In this document: piece after piece, positions 16,555 through 25,243 of the stretch
Numbering within the stretch: position 1 is the first letter of the stretch
How the letters are laid out: every line of letters begins with the position of its first letter
NCBI GenBank assembly: GCA_002010215.1
Contig: MTMY01000044.1
Location: forward strand, 1-42,499
Origin: Archaeoglobus sp. JdFR-37
Lineage (GTDB): Archaea; Halobacteriota; Archaeoglobi; Archaeoglobales; Archaeoglobaceae
Direction: 5' to 3'
Length of the DNA: 42,499 bases
The notes under the pieces: generated by a model
Database searches by the model: none
What the model saw: only the letters and a program-made list of their open reading frames with translations
Told to the model about the DNA's origin: nothing
Made by a program: the position numbers and the translations under genes

Positions 16555-17538
16555 ATGGAATTCAATCCCAGAAAGCTGCCCACCGTGCTGTACGCAGATG
16601 AACTTATTGACAAAGCTTTCAGAAGAGCATCAAAGGTATCAGGCAGAAATCAGAAAGAGAAGGCAATAAACAAGCTATCAACCATAAGCAATGTCCTGTC
16701 TAACTATTTCCAAAGAATAATCTCATCTCATCCCTCCTACGATAACCTCCCGGACTTCTACAGAGAGATGGTGGATGTGGTTGTGGGCATTAGAAGGCTC
16801 AAGAAGTCTCTTGCAGCATTAAAATGGGCAGATGAGATGACTCAGAAGCTGATAAGCAGATACATGAGAAAACTGAAGGGGACAAGAAATCCAGATCAGG
16901 TTCTGAAGGAAGCTTACGGCAGGATTGCTTCAGTTATTGAGCAAATTGACGATGAGCTGAGATTTCTCAACAAAGCAAAGCAGAAGATGAGGGAGATACC
17001 AACCCTCAGAGATATGCCCACAGTTGTTGTTGCCGGCTACCCCAACGTTGGAAAATCCAGCTTTGTGGCTACTGTCAGCAGCGTCAAGCCGGAGGTGGCA
17101 AGTTACCCTTTCACAACCAAGGCGATATATGTGGGCTACGCTGAAATGGGAGGGAGAAAAGTTCAGTTCATAGATACGCCCGGACTTCTGGACAGGCCAC
17201 TATCAAAGAGAAATGCCATAGAAAGGCGGGCAATCCTCTGCCTGAGATACGCCGCCAACTGCATACTTTTCATAGCCGATCCAACTGAAACGTGCGGTTA
17301 TCCTTTCAAAAAACAGAAGAGACTGCTGGGCGAGATAAAGAGAACCTTCGACATTCCGGTTATCGTTGCCTACAGCAAGGCTGACCTACACAACCTGAGA
17401 GATAATCCGGCCTTCTCTGCTGTCACGGGTGAGGGGATAGATGAAGTTTTATCGTTAATAGAGAAAGTTTTAGAAGATGTTCTGGATAAGGAGGCCCAAG
17501 AAGTAGCCAATGACAGCACCGCCGTTCAGGAAGGGTAA
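16555..17538 (+). CDS. NOG1-like Obg-family GTPase
   Basis: 327 aa from the ATG at 16555; a TTG one codon upstream (16552) is an alternative. An N-terminal helical NOG1 domain (about 1-150) is followed by a GTPase domain: G1 GYPNVGKSS (about 161-169), G3 IDTPGLLDR, and G4 YSKADLHN. In eukaryotes Nog1 acts in large-subunit ribosome assembly, and the archaeal form presumably does the same. The last 69 bases overlap the presenilin-type gene tail to tail on the other strand. The eukaryotic C-terminal extension is absent, as expected. Confidence 0.92.
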   Translation: MEFNPRKLPTVLYADELIDKAFRRASKVSGRNQKEKAINKLSTISNVLSNYFQRIISSHPSYDNLPDFYREMVDVVVGIRRLKKSLAALKWADEMTQKLISRYMRKLKGTRNPDQVLKEAYGRIASVIEQIDDELRFLNKAKQKMREIPTLRDMPTVVVAGYPNVGKSSFVATVSSVKPEVASYPFTTKAIYVGYAEMGGRKVQFIDTPGLLDRPLSKRNAIERRAILCLRYAANCILFIADPTETCGYPFKKQKRLLGEIKRTFDIPVIVAYSKADLHNLRDNPAFSAVTGEGIDEVLSLIEKVLEDVLDKEAQEVANDSTAVQEG

Positions 17539-18285
17539 ACCCGGATGAGCCCCTTCTCTCTTCTCCATATATTTCATCAGGACGTAAAGCCCTGCAAGTG
17601 CTCCAGCCAGTGCGGTGATGGATGGGATGCTGAGCAGAAACACTTTTTCACCGAAGGCAGTTGCTGAAACAACCAGTATGTTTGGCATTACCACATCGCC
17701 AACCCCCATGAAGGTTGCTTTCCCCTTTTCCAGCTTATCAAGCTCCAGACCCTTCAACCTTTTCTCCTTCGGAATTATGAAAAGCATTGGGAGCTTCAGC
17801 TTCACAACGCTGTCTGCCAGATCCACCATGTGGCCCGTTTTGTAGACTGCTATGAAGTCGTAAGCAGCCAGCATCAGGAGCAATACGATGACTGGAAGGG
17901 GCTGGAGGCTTATTCCGAATATTGCGGTTACACCTGCTGCCAGAATCATGGCAGAGATATCTATTGTAATCCAGCTGGGTTTGTGGACAAGCAGCAGTAC
18001 CATTAGGATTGAGATTGGTAGGGAGAGAAGCCCTATGAAGGGGGAAAGTATGTAGTATCCTGACACAACCACCAAGAGAAGTATGATTGCATGGATAATC
18101 TTCTCCCAGACTCTTGAAAGGACGAGCATAACAGCTGTGAAGGCCAGTATGACTCCAAAATAAAGGAGAGAGTTTCCTACGCTTGAAGGATCTTCAAATG
18201 CCCTCATCCCTGCCATTTCGTATTCAGGAACTGCCAGAGTGGCGAGTATAGCATTTATAATGAATAAGGCAAAGATTGCCAGCAT
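17470..18285 (-). CDS. Presenilin/signal-peptide-peptidase-type intramembrane aspartyl protease
   Basis: 271 aa with about nine hydrophobic segments, as in archaeal presenilin homologues (A22 family). The two catalytic aspartates are in AAYDFIAVYKT (Asp143) and MGVGDVVMPN (Asp197), which are the YD and GxGD motifs. The PAL-type motif appears as PGLPFLNGG (248-256). It cleaves membrane-embedded helices such as remnant signal peptides. Its start is 10 bases after the PIN-ATPase gene on the same strand. The convergent overlap with the NOG1-like gene is 69 bases, long for independent genes. Confidence 0.92.
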   Translation of the reverse strand: MLAIFALFIINAILATLAVPEYEMAGMRAFEDPSSVGNSLLYFGVILAFTAVMLVLSRVWEKIIHAIILLLVVVSGYYILSPFIGLLSLPISILMVLLLVHKPSWITIDISAMILAAGVTAIFGISLQPLPVIVLLLMLAAYDFIAVYKTGHMVDLADSVVKLKLPMLFIIPKEKRLKGLELDKLEKGKATFMGVGDVVMPNILVVSATAFGEKVFLLSIPSITALAGALAGLYVLMKYMEKREGAHPGLPFLNGGAVIGYFLGLLIQNIF

Positions 18286-18294
18286 GCTGACACC

Positions 18295-20082
18295 TTAATA
18301 GTGGATGTAGATGGTATTACCCTTCATTAAAGCCAGCCTCAATGCCTTCCCATTCTCGCTGTCCTTTTTAACCCTGATAACGCCCTTCCTGCCTACAGAA
18401 GCTGTGAAAAGGTACTCGTTCTCGGCATAAACATTGACCTGCCTTCCCTGAAGCCCATCAGCATAGATGATGTAATGCTTGCCTGTCTCATCTACGCTTG
18501 CTTCTCTTCTCTCCCCAAGTATTTCTTCCCTGAGGGGCTGGACCTCGATTCTGATGCCAAGCTCCTCCTCGATTTTGTGTATTCTTCTACCCTTCCTTCC
18601 GAGAAGATGAGGTATCTCATCCTCTGGAACCCTCACAACAACTTTCCGCTCACCTAGCGCCTCTATTTCGTATAATGAGAGGTAATCCTTTATCTTATTC
18701 TCTACAGCATTAGCTACTATTGTGTAATCAGCTTCCTCACCTTCAACGGGCATTACCACAACCTGCTCCCCGTAGGTGTAGATCTCGTACTCCACTCTCT
18801 TGGTCTCGAAATCAACAACCTCTATGACCGGCCTTGCAAGGTCAGCTTCAAACATGCCGTGGGGGACTTTAACGGTAAAGCGAAGCTCGTAGACCTTCGT
18901 AATCTTTCCGGCATCTATGAATATGACAGTGTCAACAACCTGAGGTATTACGCCCAGCTCAACCCTGCCGATCATTCGCTGAATTGCATCTATTGCTCGA
19001 GTTGCATGGGTTACACCTATCATTCCAACTCCCGCTAAACGCATATCTGCAAAAACCTGAAAGTCTGATGTCTTCCTTACCTCATCGTAAATTGTATAAT
19101 CGGGCCTTACAAGAAGTAGCACGTCTGCTGTGAGGCTCATATCACCTTCAAGTGGAGCGTACTGGGTTATCTCATCCCTGACCATCAAATCTCGGGGGCT
19201 CTCCATTGTCTTGACCATGTATCCATTCTCCATCAGGAAGTTTGCAACGCTTGCAGCGAACGTGGACTTGCCGGCTCCAGGTGGGCCGGAGATAAGGATA
19301 CCTCTCTGCCTCTCCACGATCCTCCTCTTGAGCTCCTCACTTATGCCGTATTCCTCTATGCTCACTTTTGCAATTGGTCTCACAGCGGTTATTTCCATGC
19401 GGTCTGCAAAGGGCCTTTCGGCAATGGCTATTCTCAGATCTCTGAGCTGAACAACAGTAACGCCATGCCTCTCTATCTCTATGCTGCTCTCCTCATCCTG
19501 CCTGGCAACCTCAAGGATTTCATGTGCGATTTTTCTGAGGTCTGAGAGCTCCATTACCTCATCGCTGAGCTTCACAAGCTTCAGAGCACCTATCCTTCCC
19601 CGCTTTGCATAAGGCTCAACCCCCTCTCTCAGATGGACACTAGCTGTATCAGATGTGAAAAAGCTGTAAATGGTGGTTTCATCTGGCTTTTTACGGTCTC
19701 TGGTCACATAATAAGCATCAATGCCCTTGGCAATTGCAACAAGGTACTGAACCCTGTCGCTGGTGAGAAGGACTGCTTTCTCCTCCTCTGCCACCTTTCT
19801 AATCAGATTATCTATCTCTCCACCTTTGGCAAGCCTTATCTCCTCAAGACCTGGTCTCTCGCCGAGAAACAACACATCGAATCCCAGTTTCTGGGAGAGT
19901 TCCTTTATCCTCCTTATCTCTTCCAGACCCTGGAATCCGCTCATCTTGCCAAAATTAGCCTGGGCTTCCAGTTCTGCAAGTGCCGCCTCAGGTATAATAA
20001 TAGTACCGCTAATCTCACCGCTTTCAATCATCATGGATACTCTTCCGTCTATAAGGACGCTAGTATCAACCACGTATTTCAT
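18295..20082 (-). CDS. PIN domain - T4SS-like ATPase - KH domain protein (COG1855 type)
   Basis: 595 aa with three parts. A PIN nuclease domain at about 1-130 has acidic residues Asp6, Asp91 and Asp109. A PilT/VirB11-type ATPase at about 240-440 has Walker A ISGPPGAGKSTF (265-275). A KH-like RNA-binding domain follows at about 470-530 (VRVPEDEIPHLLGRKGRRIHKIEEE), then a small C-terminal beta domain. It is widespread in archaea. An RNA- or ribosome-related role has been proposed for such proteins; the domain set supports RNA handling. Followed closely by the presenilin gene. Confidence 0.92.
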   Translation of the reverse strand: MKYVVDTSVLIDGRVSMMIESGEISGTIIIPEAALAELEAQANFGKMSGFQGLEEIRRIKELSQKLGFDVLFLGERPGLEEIRLAKGGEIDNLIRKVAEEEKAVLLTSDRVQYLVAIAKGIDAYYVTRDRKKPDETTIYSFFTSDTASVHLREGVEPYAKRGRIGALKLVKLSDEVMELSDLRKIAHEILEVARQDEESSIEIERHGVTVVQLRDLRIAIAERPFADRMEITAVRPIAKVSIEEYGISEELKRRIVERQRGILISGPPGAGKSTFAASVANFLMENGYMVKTMESPRDLMVRDEITQYAPLEGDMSLTADVLLLVRPDYTIYDEVRKTSDFQVFADMRLAGVGMIGVTHATRAIDAIQRMIGRVELGVIPQVVDTVIFIDAGKITKVYELRFTVKVPHGMFEADLARPVIEVVDFETKRVEYEIYTYGEQVVVMPVEGEEADYTIVANAVENKIKDYLSLYEIEALGERKVVVRVPEDEIPHLLGRKGRRIHKIEEELGIRIEVQPLREEILGERREASVDETGKHYIIYADGLQGRQVNVYAENEYLFTASVGRKGVIRVKKDSENGKALRLALMKGNTIYIHY

Positions 20083-20145
20083 TCAAATCCCTCCACAGAT
20101 TTTTTTCTGCTTTCTTGCCCTTTATTCTGCTCTTCTGCCACTTCA

Positions 20146-20481
20146 TCATCTAACCTCATCATCCAATTTCTGAAAGAAGCATGAATAACTGCCAGTGTGA
20201 CAGGCAACTCCCTTTTGCCTGACGATGTAGAGCAAAGCATCACCATCGCAATCTATCCTTACCTCAACCACATCCTGAAAATTTCCAGAGGTCTCACCCT
20301 TCACCCATATCTTCTTTCTACTTCTACTCCAGTAATGGGCTTTCCTAGTTTTCAGTGTTAGCTTCAGAGCGTCCTCATTGGCATAAGCCAGCATGAGCAC
20401 CTCCTTTGTTTCCACATCTTGGACTATGACGGGCACAAGACCTTTTTCATTGAACTTCACATTCTTAAACACCACGTTCAT
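20146..20481 (-). CDS. hisI: Phosphoribosyl-AMP cyclohydrolase
   Basis: 111 aa, normal for the single-domain enzyme of histidine synthesis, which opens the adenine ring of phosphoribosyl-AMP. Metal-binding motifs are DCDGDALL and the [13 protein letters not shown] cysteines and histidine. The start [20 protein letters not shown] is typical. No HisE domain is fused. It is not in a his operon here and is divergent from the KaiC-like gene, with a TATA-rich spacer of 63 bases. Confidence 0.96.
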   Translation of the reverse strand: MNVVFKNVKFNEKGLVPVIVQDVETKEVLMLAYANEDALKLTLKTRKAHYWSRSRKKIWVKGETSGNFQDVVEVRIDCDGDALLYIVRQKGVACHTGSYSCFFQKLDDEVR

Positions 20482-20503
20482 CTGATTTCAATTAGAGAAG
20501 GAA

Positions 20504-20515
20504 GTTTTATAAATA
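20504..20515. promoter_or_regulatory. TATA element between hisI and the KaiC-like gene
   Basis: TTTATAAATACT lies in the 63-base spacer between divergent starts at 20481 (hisI, minus) and 20545 (KaiC-like, plus). Its centre is about 35 bases before the plus-strand ATG, leaving room for the GGGGAG ribosome-binding site at 20535-20540. It is also about 28 bases from the hisI start in the other direction, where a leaderless transcript would fit. One element may serve both directions. Confidence 0.45.
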
Positions 20516-20544
20516 CTTGCATGGATTAAAAACAGGGGAGAGTG

Positions 20545-21258
20545 ATGAAAACGTTCAATACCGGCATAATGTCCCTCGATTCTCAACTGAATGGTGGATT
20601 CCGAGCTGGGAGCGTCGTTCTCGTTCTTGAAGACCCTGGAGCCGGAGGAGAGGTTTTTACTTATCATTTTGCCCTCGAAGGCGTAAAAAAGGAGGAGAGA
20701 GTTCTTTACGTTTGTACTGAAGACACGTCAGAGGAGATCGTTAACGGAATGATGAATCTTCTCGGCGTGCCTGAGGAGATTGCTAGGAAAATAGACTTCG
20801 TGGATGTGATCGGTCAGAGGCTCAGGATTGGCGGTGATGAAAGCGATCCCAGGAGTTTCATCAGGAGCATGCGATATGACCCCCTCAACGGCCTCAAGAG
20901 CCTTATTGAGAAAGAAAAATACGATAGAGTTATCATAAACAGCCTCTCCTACTTTGTGATGAATTACGAGGAAAGAGATGTTATAGGACTGGTTGAGACC
21001 TTCTCATTGCAATCAAAGAGAAATGAATCCATTTTCTTTGTCCTTCTTACCAAAGGCATGTTTAATCCCCAGTTTGAGACGACAATAAAGCACTTCGCCG
21101 ACGGAGTGATCGAGCTTACGCTGAAAGAGGTTGAGAATGAAGTTCAGAGAAGGTTTAAGATAATCAAACTGAAGAATGCATTCGTTCCAAAGGCAGTTCT
21201 CCGCTACGACATCGCCCAGAAAGGAATAAGGATGGAATCGGTGATGAGGGTGCTGTGA
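20545..21258 (+). CDS. KaiC/RecA-like protein with degenerate ATP-binding site
   Basis: 237 aa from the ATG at 20545; a GTG just before it (20542) is possible. The fold pattern is that of single-domain KaiC-like RecA-superfamily proteins: FNTGIMSLDSQLNGGF start, then the P-loop position, YDRVIINSLSYF, and a core of beta-alpha units. The P-loop reads EDPGAGGEVF (29-38), so the invariant lysine is replaced by Gly35 and the following Thr/Ser by Glu36. The Walker B aspartate is Asn. It probably cannot hydrolyse ATP in the usual way and may act as a signalling or scaffolding module. It is eight bases upstream of the Cgi121 gene. Confidence 0.8.
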   Translation: MKTFNTGIMSLDSQLNGGFRAGSVVLVLEDPGAGGEVFTYHFALEGVKKEERVLYVCTEDTSEEIVNGMMNLLGVPEEIARKIDFVDVIGQRLRIGGDESDPRSFIRSMRYDPLNGLKSLIEKEKYDRVIINSLSYFVMNYEERDVIGLVETFSLQSKRNESIFFVLLTKGMFNPQFETTIKHFADGVIELTLKEVENEVQRRFKIIKLKNAFVPKAVLRYDIAQKGIRMESVMRVL

Positions 21259-21265
21259 AGGTGTT

Positions 21266-21751
21266 ATGGAAGGTTCTATGAAGATTGTCCAGGGAGAAAT
21301 AGAGGTAGAAAATGTCCAAGAGTTCCTGAGGGAGTTGAATGAGAAGGGATGCCAAGTAACTTTCATCAATGCAGATTATGTGGCGGACTTATCACACGTT
21401 GAATTCGCTGCGAAAAAAGCCATCAAAGCCTGGAATGAGGGCAAAAGAATATCCAGAAGCCTAACTATGGAGATTCTGCTTTACACAGCAGCAACCCGTC
21501 AGATCTGGAAAGCCCTTGAACTCGGGCTGAAAGAAGGAAAGAATAGGGTTGTGACCGTCGTTCTGAACGATTGCAACCTCTCAAAATTTGGATTTCATGA
21601 AGAAGGAGTGCTAAAGCTGGATAGCTCGAAAATAAAGAGGATTATGGAATTTTTTGAGATAAGTGATGAAGAGCTGAAAATTGCTGAGGTTGAGAAGCTT
21701 CCACTGCTGGTCAGGGAGAGAATTCTCCTCTTCTGTCTTTCTGAATTTTAA
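21266..21751 (+). CDS. cgi121: KEOPS complex subunit Cgi121
   Basis: 161 aa. It matches the archaeal Cgi121 pattern, notably ISRSLTMEILLYTAATRQIWKA in the middle and the hydrophobic start after EGSMKIVQGEI. The KEOPS complex makes the t6A modification at position 37 of ANN-decoding tRNAs; Cgi121 binds Bud32 and recruits tRNA through its CCA end. The start may be Met5 (21278). It is seven bases downstream of the KaiC-like gene and probably in the same transcript. Confidence 0.82.
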   Translation: MEGSMKIVQGEIEVENVQEFLRELNEKGCQVTFINADYVADLSHVEFAAKKAIKAWNEGKRISRSLTMEILLYTAATRQIWKALELGLKEGKNRVVTVVLNDCNLSKFGFHEEGVLKLDSSKIKRIMEFFEISDEELKIAEVEKLPLLVRERILLFCLSEF

Positions 21752-21909
21752 GGCAGATTTGAGGCTTTAGGGCACGTTAAAGTCAGCTGTCATTTTTATC
21801 TGCCCTTTCAGCACTCCTCCTAAGTTTATCCATGTTTATCTCCTTCTCTCAACTCTCCACAATCTCTGTTTCCCACGATTATAAATTTGAATGAAAAAAT
21901 ATTAGTCAT

Positions 21910-22947
21910 TTATTTCAAAATTTTAGGTACATTCTCGCTATATGGTGGGAAAACAACACCTCTCTCGGTTATCAGTGCCGTGACGTATTCAAGGGGTGTA
22001 AAGTCAAATGCTGGATTGAATACTTTGGTATTCTCGGGAGCTATCAGGCTCTGTCTGCACTTCACATGGCAGTATAAGAGCTCTTCTCTGCTTCTTTCTT
22101 CTATTGTGACGTCTTTCCCGCTCTTCTCCCAGTCGAAGGTGGTAACTGGGGCGGCGATGAAGAAGGGCAGGCCGTGTTCTTTGGCAAGAACCGCAAGCGT
22201 ATAAGTGCCAATTTTGTTGAAGACCCCATCTCTGACGATTCTATCAGCTCCAGCAATCACCTTGTCAACCATCCCCTTTTGCATCACTATTCCCGCCATA
22301 CTGTCCGCTATGAGGGTAACATCGATACCATCATTCATGAGCTCCCAGACGGTGAGGCGTGAGCCCTGATTCAGAGGGCGAGTTTCACATGCAAAAACTC
22401 TGATATTCTTACCTTCCTGAACAGCGCTCCTTATAACTCCAAGAGCTGTCCCCCATTCAACTGTCGCAAGGCTTCCGGTGTTGCAGATTGTAAGGATGCT
22501 ATCACCATCTTCCAGCAACTTCGCTCCAAAGCTTCCTATGAGCTTGTTTCTCTGAATGTCTTCTTCAGCGATTGCTTCAGCTTCCTTAAGCGTTAATTCT
22601 CTCAGCTCTTTGACGCTTCCAGCCTTTATGGCCACATTAAGAACCCTATTAATCCCCCTGAAGAGGTTTACAGCCGTTGGACGTGTGGAGGCAAGCAGCT
22701 CTGCTCTTCGCTTAATATGTTCCATTGCCTCCTCAACACTTCCGAAGTTCTTTTCGTGGGCTGCCAGAGTAATTCCATAGGCGCCAGCAGCCTCAAGGGC
22801 TGGAGCCCCCCTTATAGCAAGCCTCTTAATGGCATCTGTCAGTTCCTCAACGTTTCTACAATGGAGAATTGTTAACTCATCTGGCAGCCTTGTCTGATCT
22901 ATGAGCTTAACTCCATCCTCCCAGAATATGGTTCGCATGCTCTGCAT
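21910..22947 (-). CDS. mtnA: Methylthioribose-1-phosphate isomerase-type aldose-phosphate isomerase
   Basis: 345 aa of the eIF2B-like isomerase family. Diagnostic features of the MtnA branch are IRGAPALEAAGAYG, ICNTGSLAT with the catalytic Cys155, and AGADRIVRDG with the catalytic Asp235. The family converts 5-methylthioribose-1-phosphate to methylthioribulose-1-phosphate in methionine salvage; related archaeal enzymes can act on ribose-1,5-bisphosphate or 5-deoxyribose-1-phosphate. Met4 is an alternative start. The upstream membrane-protein gene is on the same strand, 53 bases away. No other salvage gene is nearby. Confidence 0.9.
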   Translation of the reverse strand: MQSMRTIFWEDGVKLIDQTRLPDELTILHCRNVEELTDAIKRLAIRGAPALEAAGAYGITLAAHEKNFGSVEEAMEHIKRRAELLASTRPTAVNLFRGINRVLNVAIKAGSVKELRELTLKEAEAIAEEDIQRNKLIGSFGAKLLEDGDSILTICNTGSLATVEWGTALGVIRSAVQEGKNIRVFACETRPLNQGSRLTVWELMNDGIDVTLIADSMAGIVMQKGMVDKVIAGADRIVRDGVFNKIGTYTLAVLAKEHGLPFFIAAPVTTFDWEKSGKDVTIEERSREELLYCHVKCRQSLIAPENTKVFNPAFDFTPLEYVTALITERGVVFPPYSENVPKILK

Positions 22948-23000
22948 TGTCTGTGAAGTTTTTTAAGTTTCATCCTCGTGGCCATCTCTAATCACCTCGA

Positions 23001-23462
23001 TCAATCCCCACATCTATGCCACCACCAGTCATCCATATAGGTCTGCAGAAGAAGGATGATGAACCAGAAAGGGATGAAAAAGACCGCATATCTGAGATCA
23101 GGTTGAGGATGGAGCAGCAGAATCAGGAGCAGAAGAGCTGGAATTGGTCTCATGAAAGAGGAGAGTTTGGAGGGGGCATTAAGATTCAGACAGTGAACGA
23201 AGCGAGAGGTAGAATAAGTGAATACGATGAAATACAAGGTTGCAGTCTGAAAATTAGTTCTAAAAGCGAAAATGAATGATAGAAGACTGATGACTGCTAC
23301 AAAAAGCAGATGAAGTTTGATATTCGCTTCAAGCCGTGTTGCATAGAATGTAAAGTATGCGGTACCTACTATTAAAAGCGGCGTTTCAAATATGCCGTAA
23401 AACCAAAGAATAAAGATGGCGAACAGCAGGATACTAGAAGCAATATATCTGAATTTTACCAT
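23001..23462 (-). CDS. Hypothetical membrane protein
   Basis: 153 aa with about five hydrophobic segments (near 6-24, 26-42, 50-66, 73-86, 107-140) and short basic loops. I recognise no family. The C-terminus is aromatic and charged (DDWWWHRCGD). It sits 53 bases upstream of the mtnA-type gene on the same strand. The consistently hydrophobic composition over the whole length argues for a real gene; absence of a clear ribosome-binding site and the AT-rich context lower confidence. Confidence 0.6.
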   Translation of the reverse strand: MVKFRYIASSILLFAIFILWFYGIFETPLLIVGTAYFTFYATRLEANIKLHLLFVAVISLLSFIFAFRTNFQTATLYFIVFTYSTSRFVHCLNLNAPSKLSSFMRPIPALLLLILLLHPQPDLRYAVFFIPFWFIILLLQTYMDDWWWHRCGD

Positions 23463-23739
23463 GACGTATGATTCTGATTTAATTCAATTAACATTTTTTG
23501 CGATGGTGAAATCATACATTTTTCTGAAACTTTGGGGTAAGAGAGGGGCTAGGTGGGCGAGATAAATGAATGTGGTGATAAATAAAAAAGGATGGTAAAT
23601 ATCAATACAGCTGAGCAGAATAATTTTTGAAATAATCCCCCGAATAACCGGATATATGCATCAAAATACAACTCTAACCTTAATAAGCACCTTAACATCC
23701 AGATAAAAGAGTCTTGTTTAAATCAAAAGGGTCCTAAAA

Positions 23740-24303
23740 CTATTCTATCTCATCCCCAGCTATCTCAATAACAGTCATTCCTGTTTTGAGTTCTGAAGCC
23801 TCCTCTTCGCTCAAGCTCTCCCAGAAAGCGTCATCGCTCACAATCATGCTGTTTCCGAAGGGGTCTTCAATAACAACTGTCAGCTCCTCTTCGCCTTCCA
23901 TAGCAAGTTTCAGCTTCTCCAGAATTCTGTCGCAGATGACGACCTTCTCCGCATCTTCTTGGTTCCATCTCCTAGCAGTCTTCACTATGTCTTCGAACCT
24001 CATCAGAATGCCCTCAACATTGGTTATAAAGCCCTGGCTTGCAGGACCAGGCTCCATGGCCAGACCAAGCTCCGGTATTTTCACTGTGCCCGAAGAGGAG
24101 CGAATCACCTTTGCAAAGAGGTTCTCTTGGTTAACTTTTATGATAAATCTCGTGGGTTCCTTTATTTCGGTAATAATTGCATCTGCATGCCTGAAACCGC
24201 ACTGACAGACGATGGAGGTAAGTAGGATTTTACCAAAGTACGGGGCATCGTAGGTAGTGAAGGTGATTTTTATTTCCCTACCACACCCCGGGCAGGAGGC
24301 TAT
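23740..24303 (-). CDS. ZPR1-type zinc finger protein with no canonical start codon
   Basis: About 187 aa. The frame reads through a zinc finger (ASCPGCGREIKITF then SIVCQCGFRHADA) and the ZPR1 body (VIRSSSGTVKIPELGLAMEPGP, ASQGFITNVEGILMRFEDIV). Translation from the first canonical start codon in the frame (GTG at 24111, within AKVIRSSSG) would lose the zinc finger. The frame is open only back to a TGA about 13 codons before the first zinc cysteine, and none of those codons is ATG, GTG or TTG. I give ATA 24301-24303 as a nominal left limit of the protein. A run of six G on the coding strand lies at this junction with sepF; see findings. ZPR1 proteins bind translation elongation factor 1A in eukaryotes. 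Confidence 0.75.
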   Translation of the reverse strand: MASCPGCGREIKITFTTYDAPYFGKILLTSIVCQCGFRHADAIITEIKEPTRFIIKVNQENLFAKVIRSSSGTVKIPELGLAMEPGPASQGFITNVEGILMRFEDIVKTARRWNQEDAEKVVICDRILEKLKLAMEGEEELTVVIEDPFGNSMIVSDDAFWESLSEEEASELKTGMTVIEIAGDEIE

Positions 24304-24668
24304 CTCTTGACCCCCCTGATCTTCTGTCTGTCAACTTTGACGCCATTGGGCGTGATTATTATGTAATCGTCACCCAATCCTACGATATCTCCATTAATCT
24401 CCTCCACAAAACCTGTTAGGTCTTTTATTATCCTGTCCAATGTGAGCTTGTCGTGTCTGATATAAGCAATATCGGCAATCACAATGTTCCCATCATAAAT
24501 CTGCCTTTTGATTTCAGGAATCTCGTTTATTCCCGTAACCTCAGCTACTTTGATGTGCATTGCAGCTTCCGCTTCTATTTCAGCTTCGTATTCACTCAGA
24601 TCCAATTCCTCATAATCTTCCACTGCCATCTTCTCTTCTTTTCCAAGGAGTTTTTCAAGAAATCCCAT
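24300..24668 (-). CDS. sepF: Archaeal cell-division protein SepF
   Basis: 122 aa. The N-terminal MGFLEKLLG is the membrane-binding amphipathic helix of SepF, followed by an acidic linker (LDLSEYEAEIEAEAA) and the C-terminal beta domain with VYDGNIVIADI-like and KLTLDRIIKDL and INGDIVGLGDDYIIITPNG motifs. Archaeal SepF anchors FtsZ to the membrane. A good ribosome-binding site (GAGGGGGATG) precedes the start. Its stop codon overlaps the first in-frame bases of the ZPR1 reading frame. Confidence 0.92.
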   Translation of the reverse strand: MGFLEKLLGKEEKMAVEDYEELDLSEYEAEIEAEAAMHIKVAEVTGINEIPEIKRQIYDGNIVIADIAYIRHDKLTLDRIIKDLTGFVEEINGDIVGLGDDYIIITPNGVKVDRQKIRGVKR

Positions 24669-24708
24669 ACTTCATCCCCCTCAAAACTGCAACCATCAAA
24701 TATTTAAC

Positions 24709-25176
24709 CTATTTGCTGAAGAAATTCCAGATGTCATCTTTCAGGTGATGAATTGTCTTAACAGCTTTTCCTTTCTCACCCATCATTTCCGGGCCATTTA
24801 CTAACGCTACACCCACAGCTATTGGTGATGCTTTGCCTTCAACAGTGACATACACAAAATCTCCTTCTTTTGTGTCCTCATCAGCATAAACGATGCCGGG
24901 CTTCATGACGTCGGCACCATTCATAATGTATGGCAGTGCTCCGTTGTCAACAGTCACCCTCCCCTTTCCAGGCCTGAATTTCAGCAGTCCGAAGAGCGTC
25001 AGGTAGTGCTTCCCACCATACTCCAGAAGAAGAGGCTCGTTCTCCACCAGTATCACTTTCAGCGTTTTAAATTCAACCTCATCCATATCTCCCTTGATTT
25101 CGAAACCGTATTCCTGCATTTCCTCTGCAATTCTTTTCGCCTCTTTCTTTCTGAGCCTCCGCCTCTTCATTGGCAT
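24709..25176 (-). CDS. PUA-domain RNA-binding protein (MCT-1/Tma20-like)
   Basis: 155 aa. A basic start (KRRRLRKKEAKRIAEE) leads a pre-PUA domain, followed by a PUA domain at about 75-150: VTVDNGALPYIMNGADVMKPGIV, then a strand with GDFVYVTVEGKASPIAVGVALV. Relatives are archaeal homologues of eukaryotic MCTS1/Tma20, which act in translation initiation and ribosome recycling; the family name is given from this layout. It is divergent from the LSm gene and 40 bases upstream of sepF. Confidence 0.88.
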   Translation of the reverse strand: MPMKRRRLRKKEAKRIAEEMQEYGFEIKGDMDEVEFKTLKVILVENEPLLLEYGGKHYLTLFGLLKFRPGKGRVTVDNGALPYIMNGADVMKPGIVYADEDTKEGDFVYVTVEGKASPIAVGVALVNGPEMMGEKGKAVKTIHHLKDDIWNFFSK

Positions 25177-25243
25177 CCTCCGATATTTTTAAATATTCAG
25201 CACCTCACCCATCATAAAAGTCTTTTTGATGGAGGAAGGAATC

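Noticed and set aside
19633-20184. 183-codon plus-strand frame
   Set aside because: Antisense to the PIN-ATPase-KH gene and the end of hisI; no protein features.
23463-23739. Possible C/D-box small RNA (TGATAA and CTGA-like boxes near 23575-23625)
   Set aside because: Boxes are imperfect and have no paired C'/D' set; not distinguishable from chance in AT-rich sequence.
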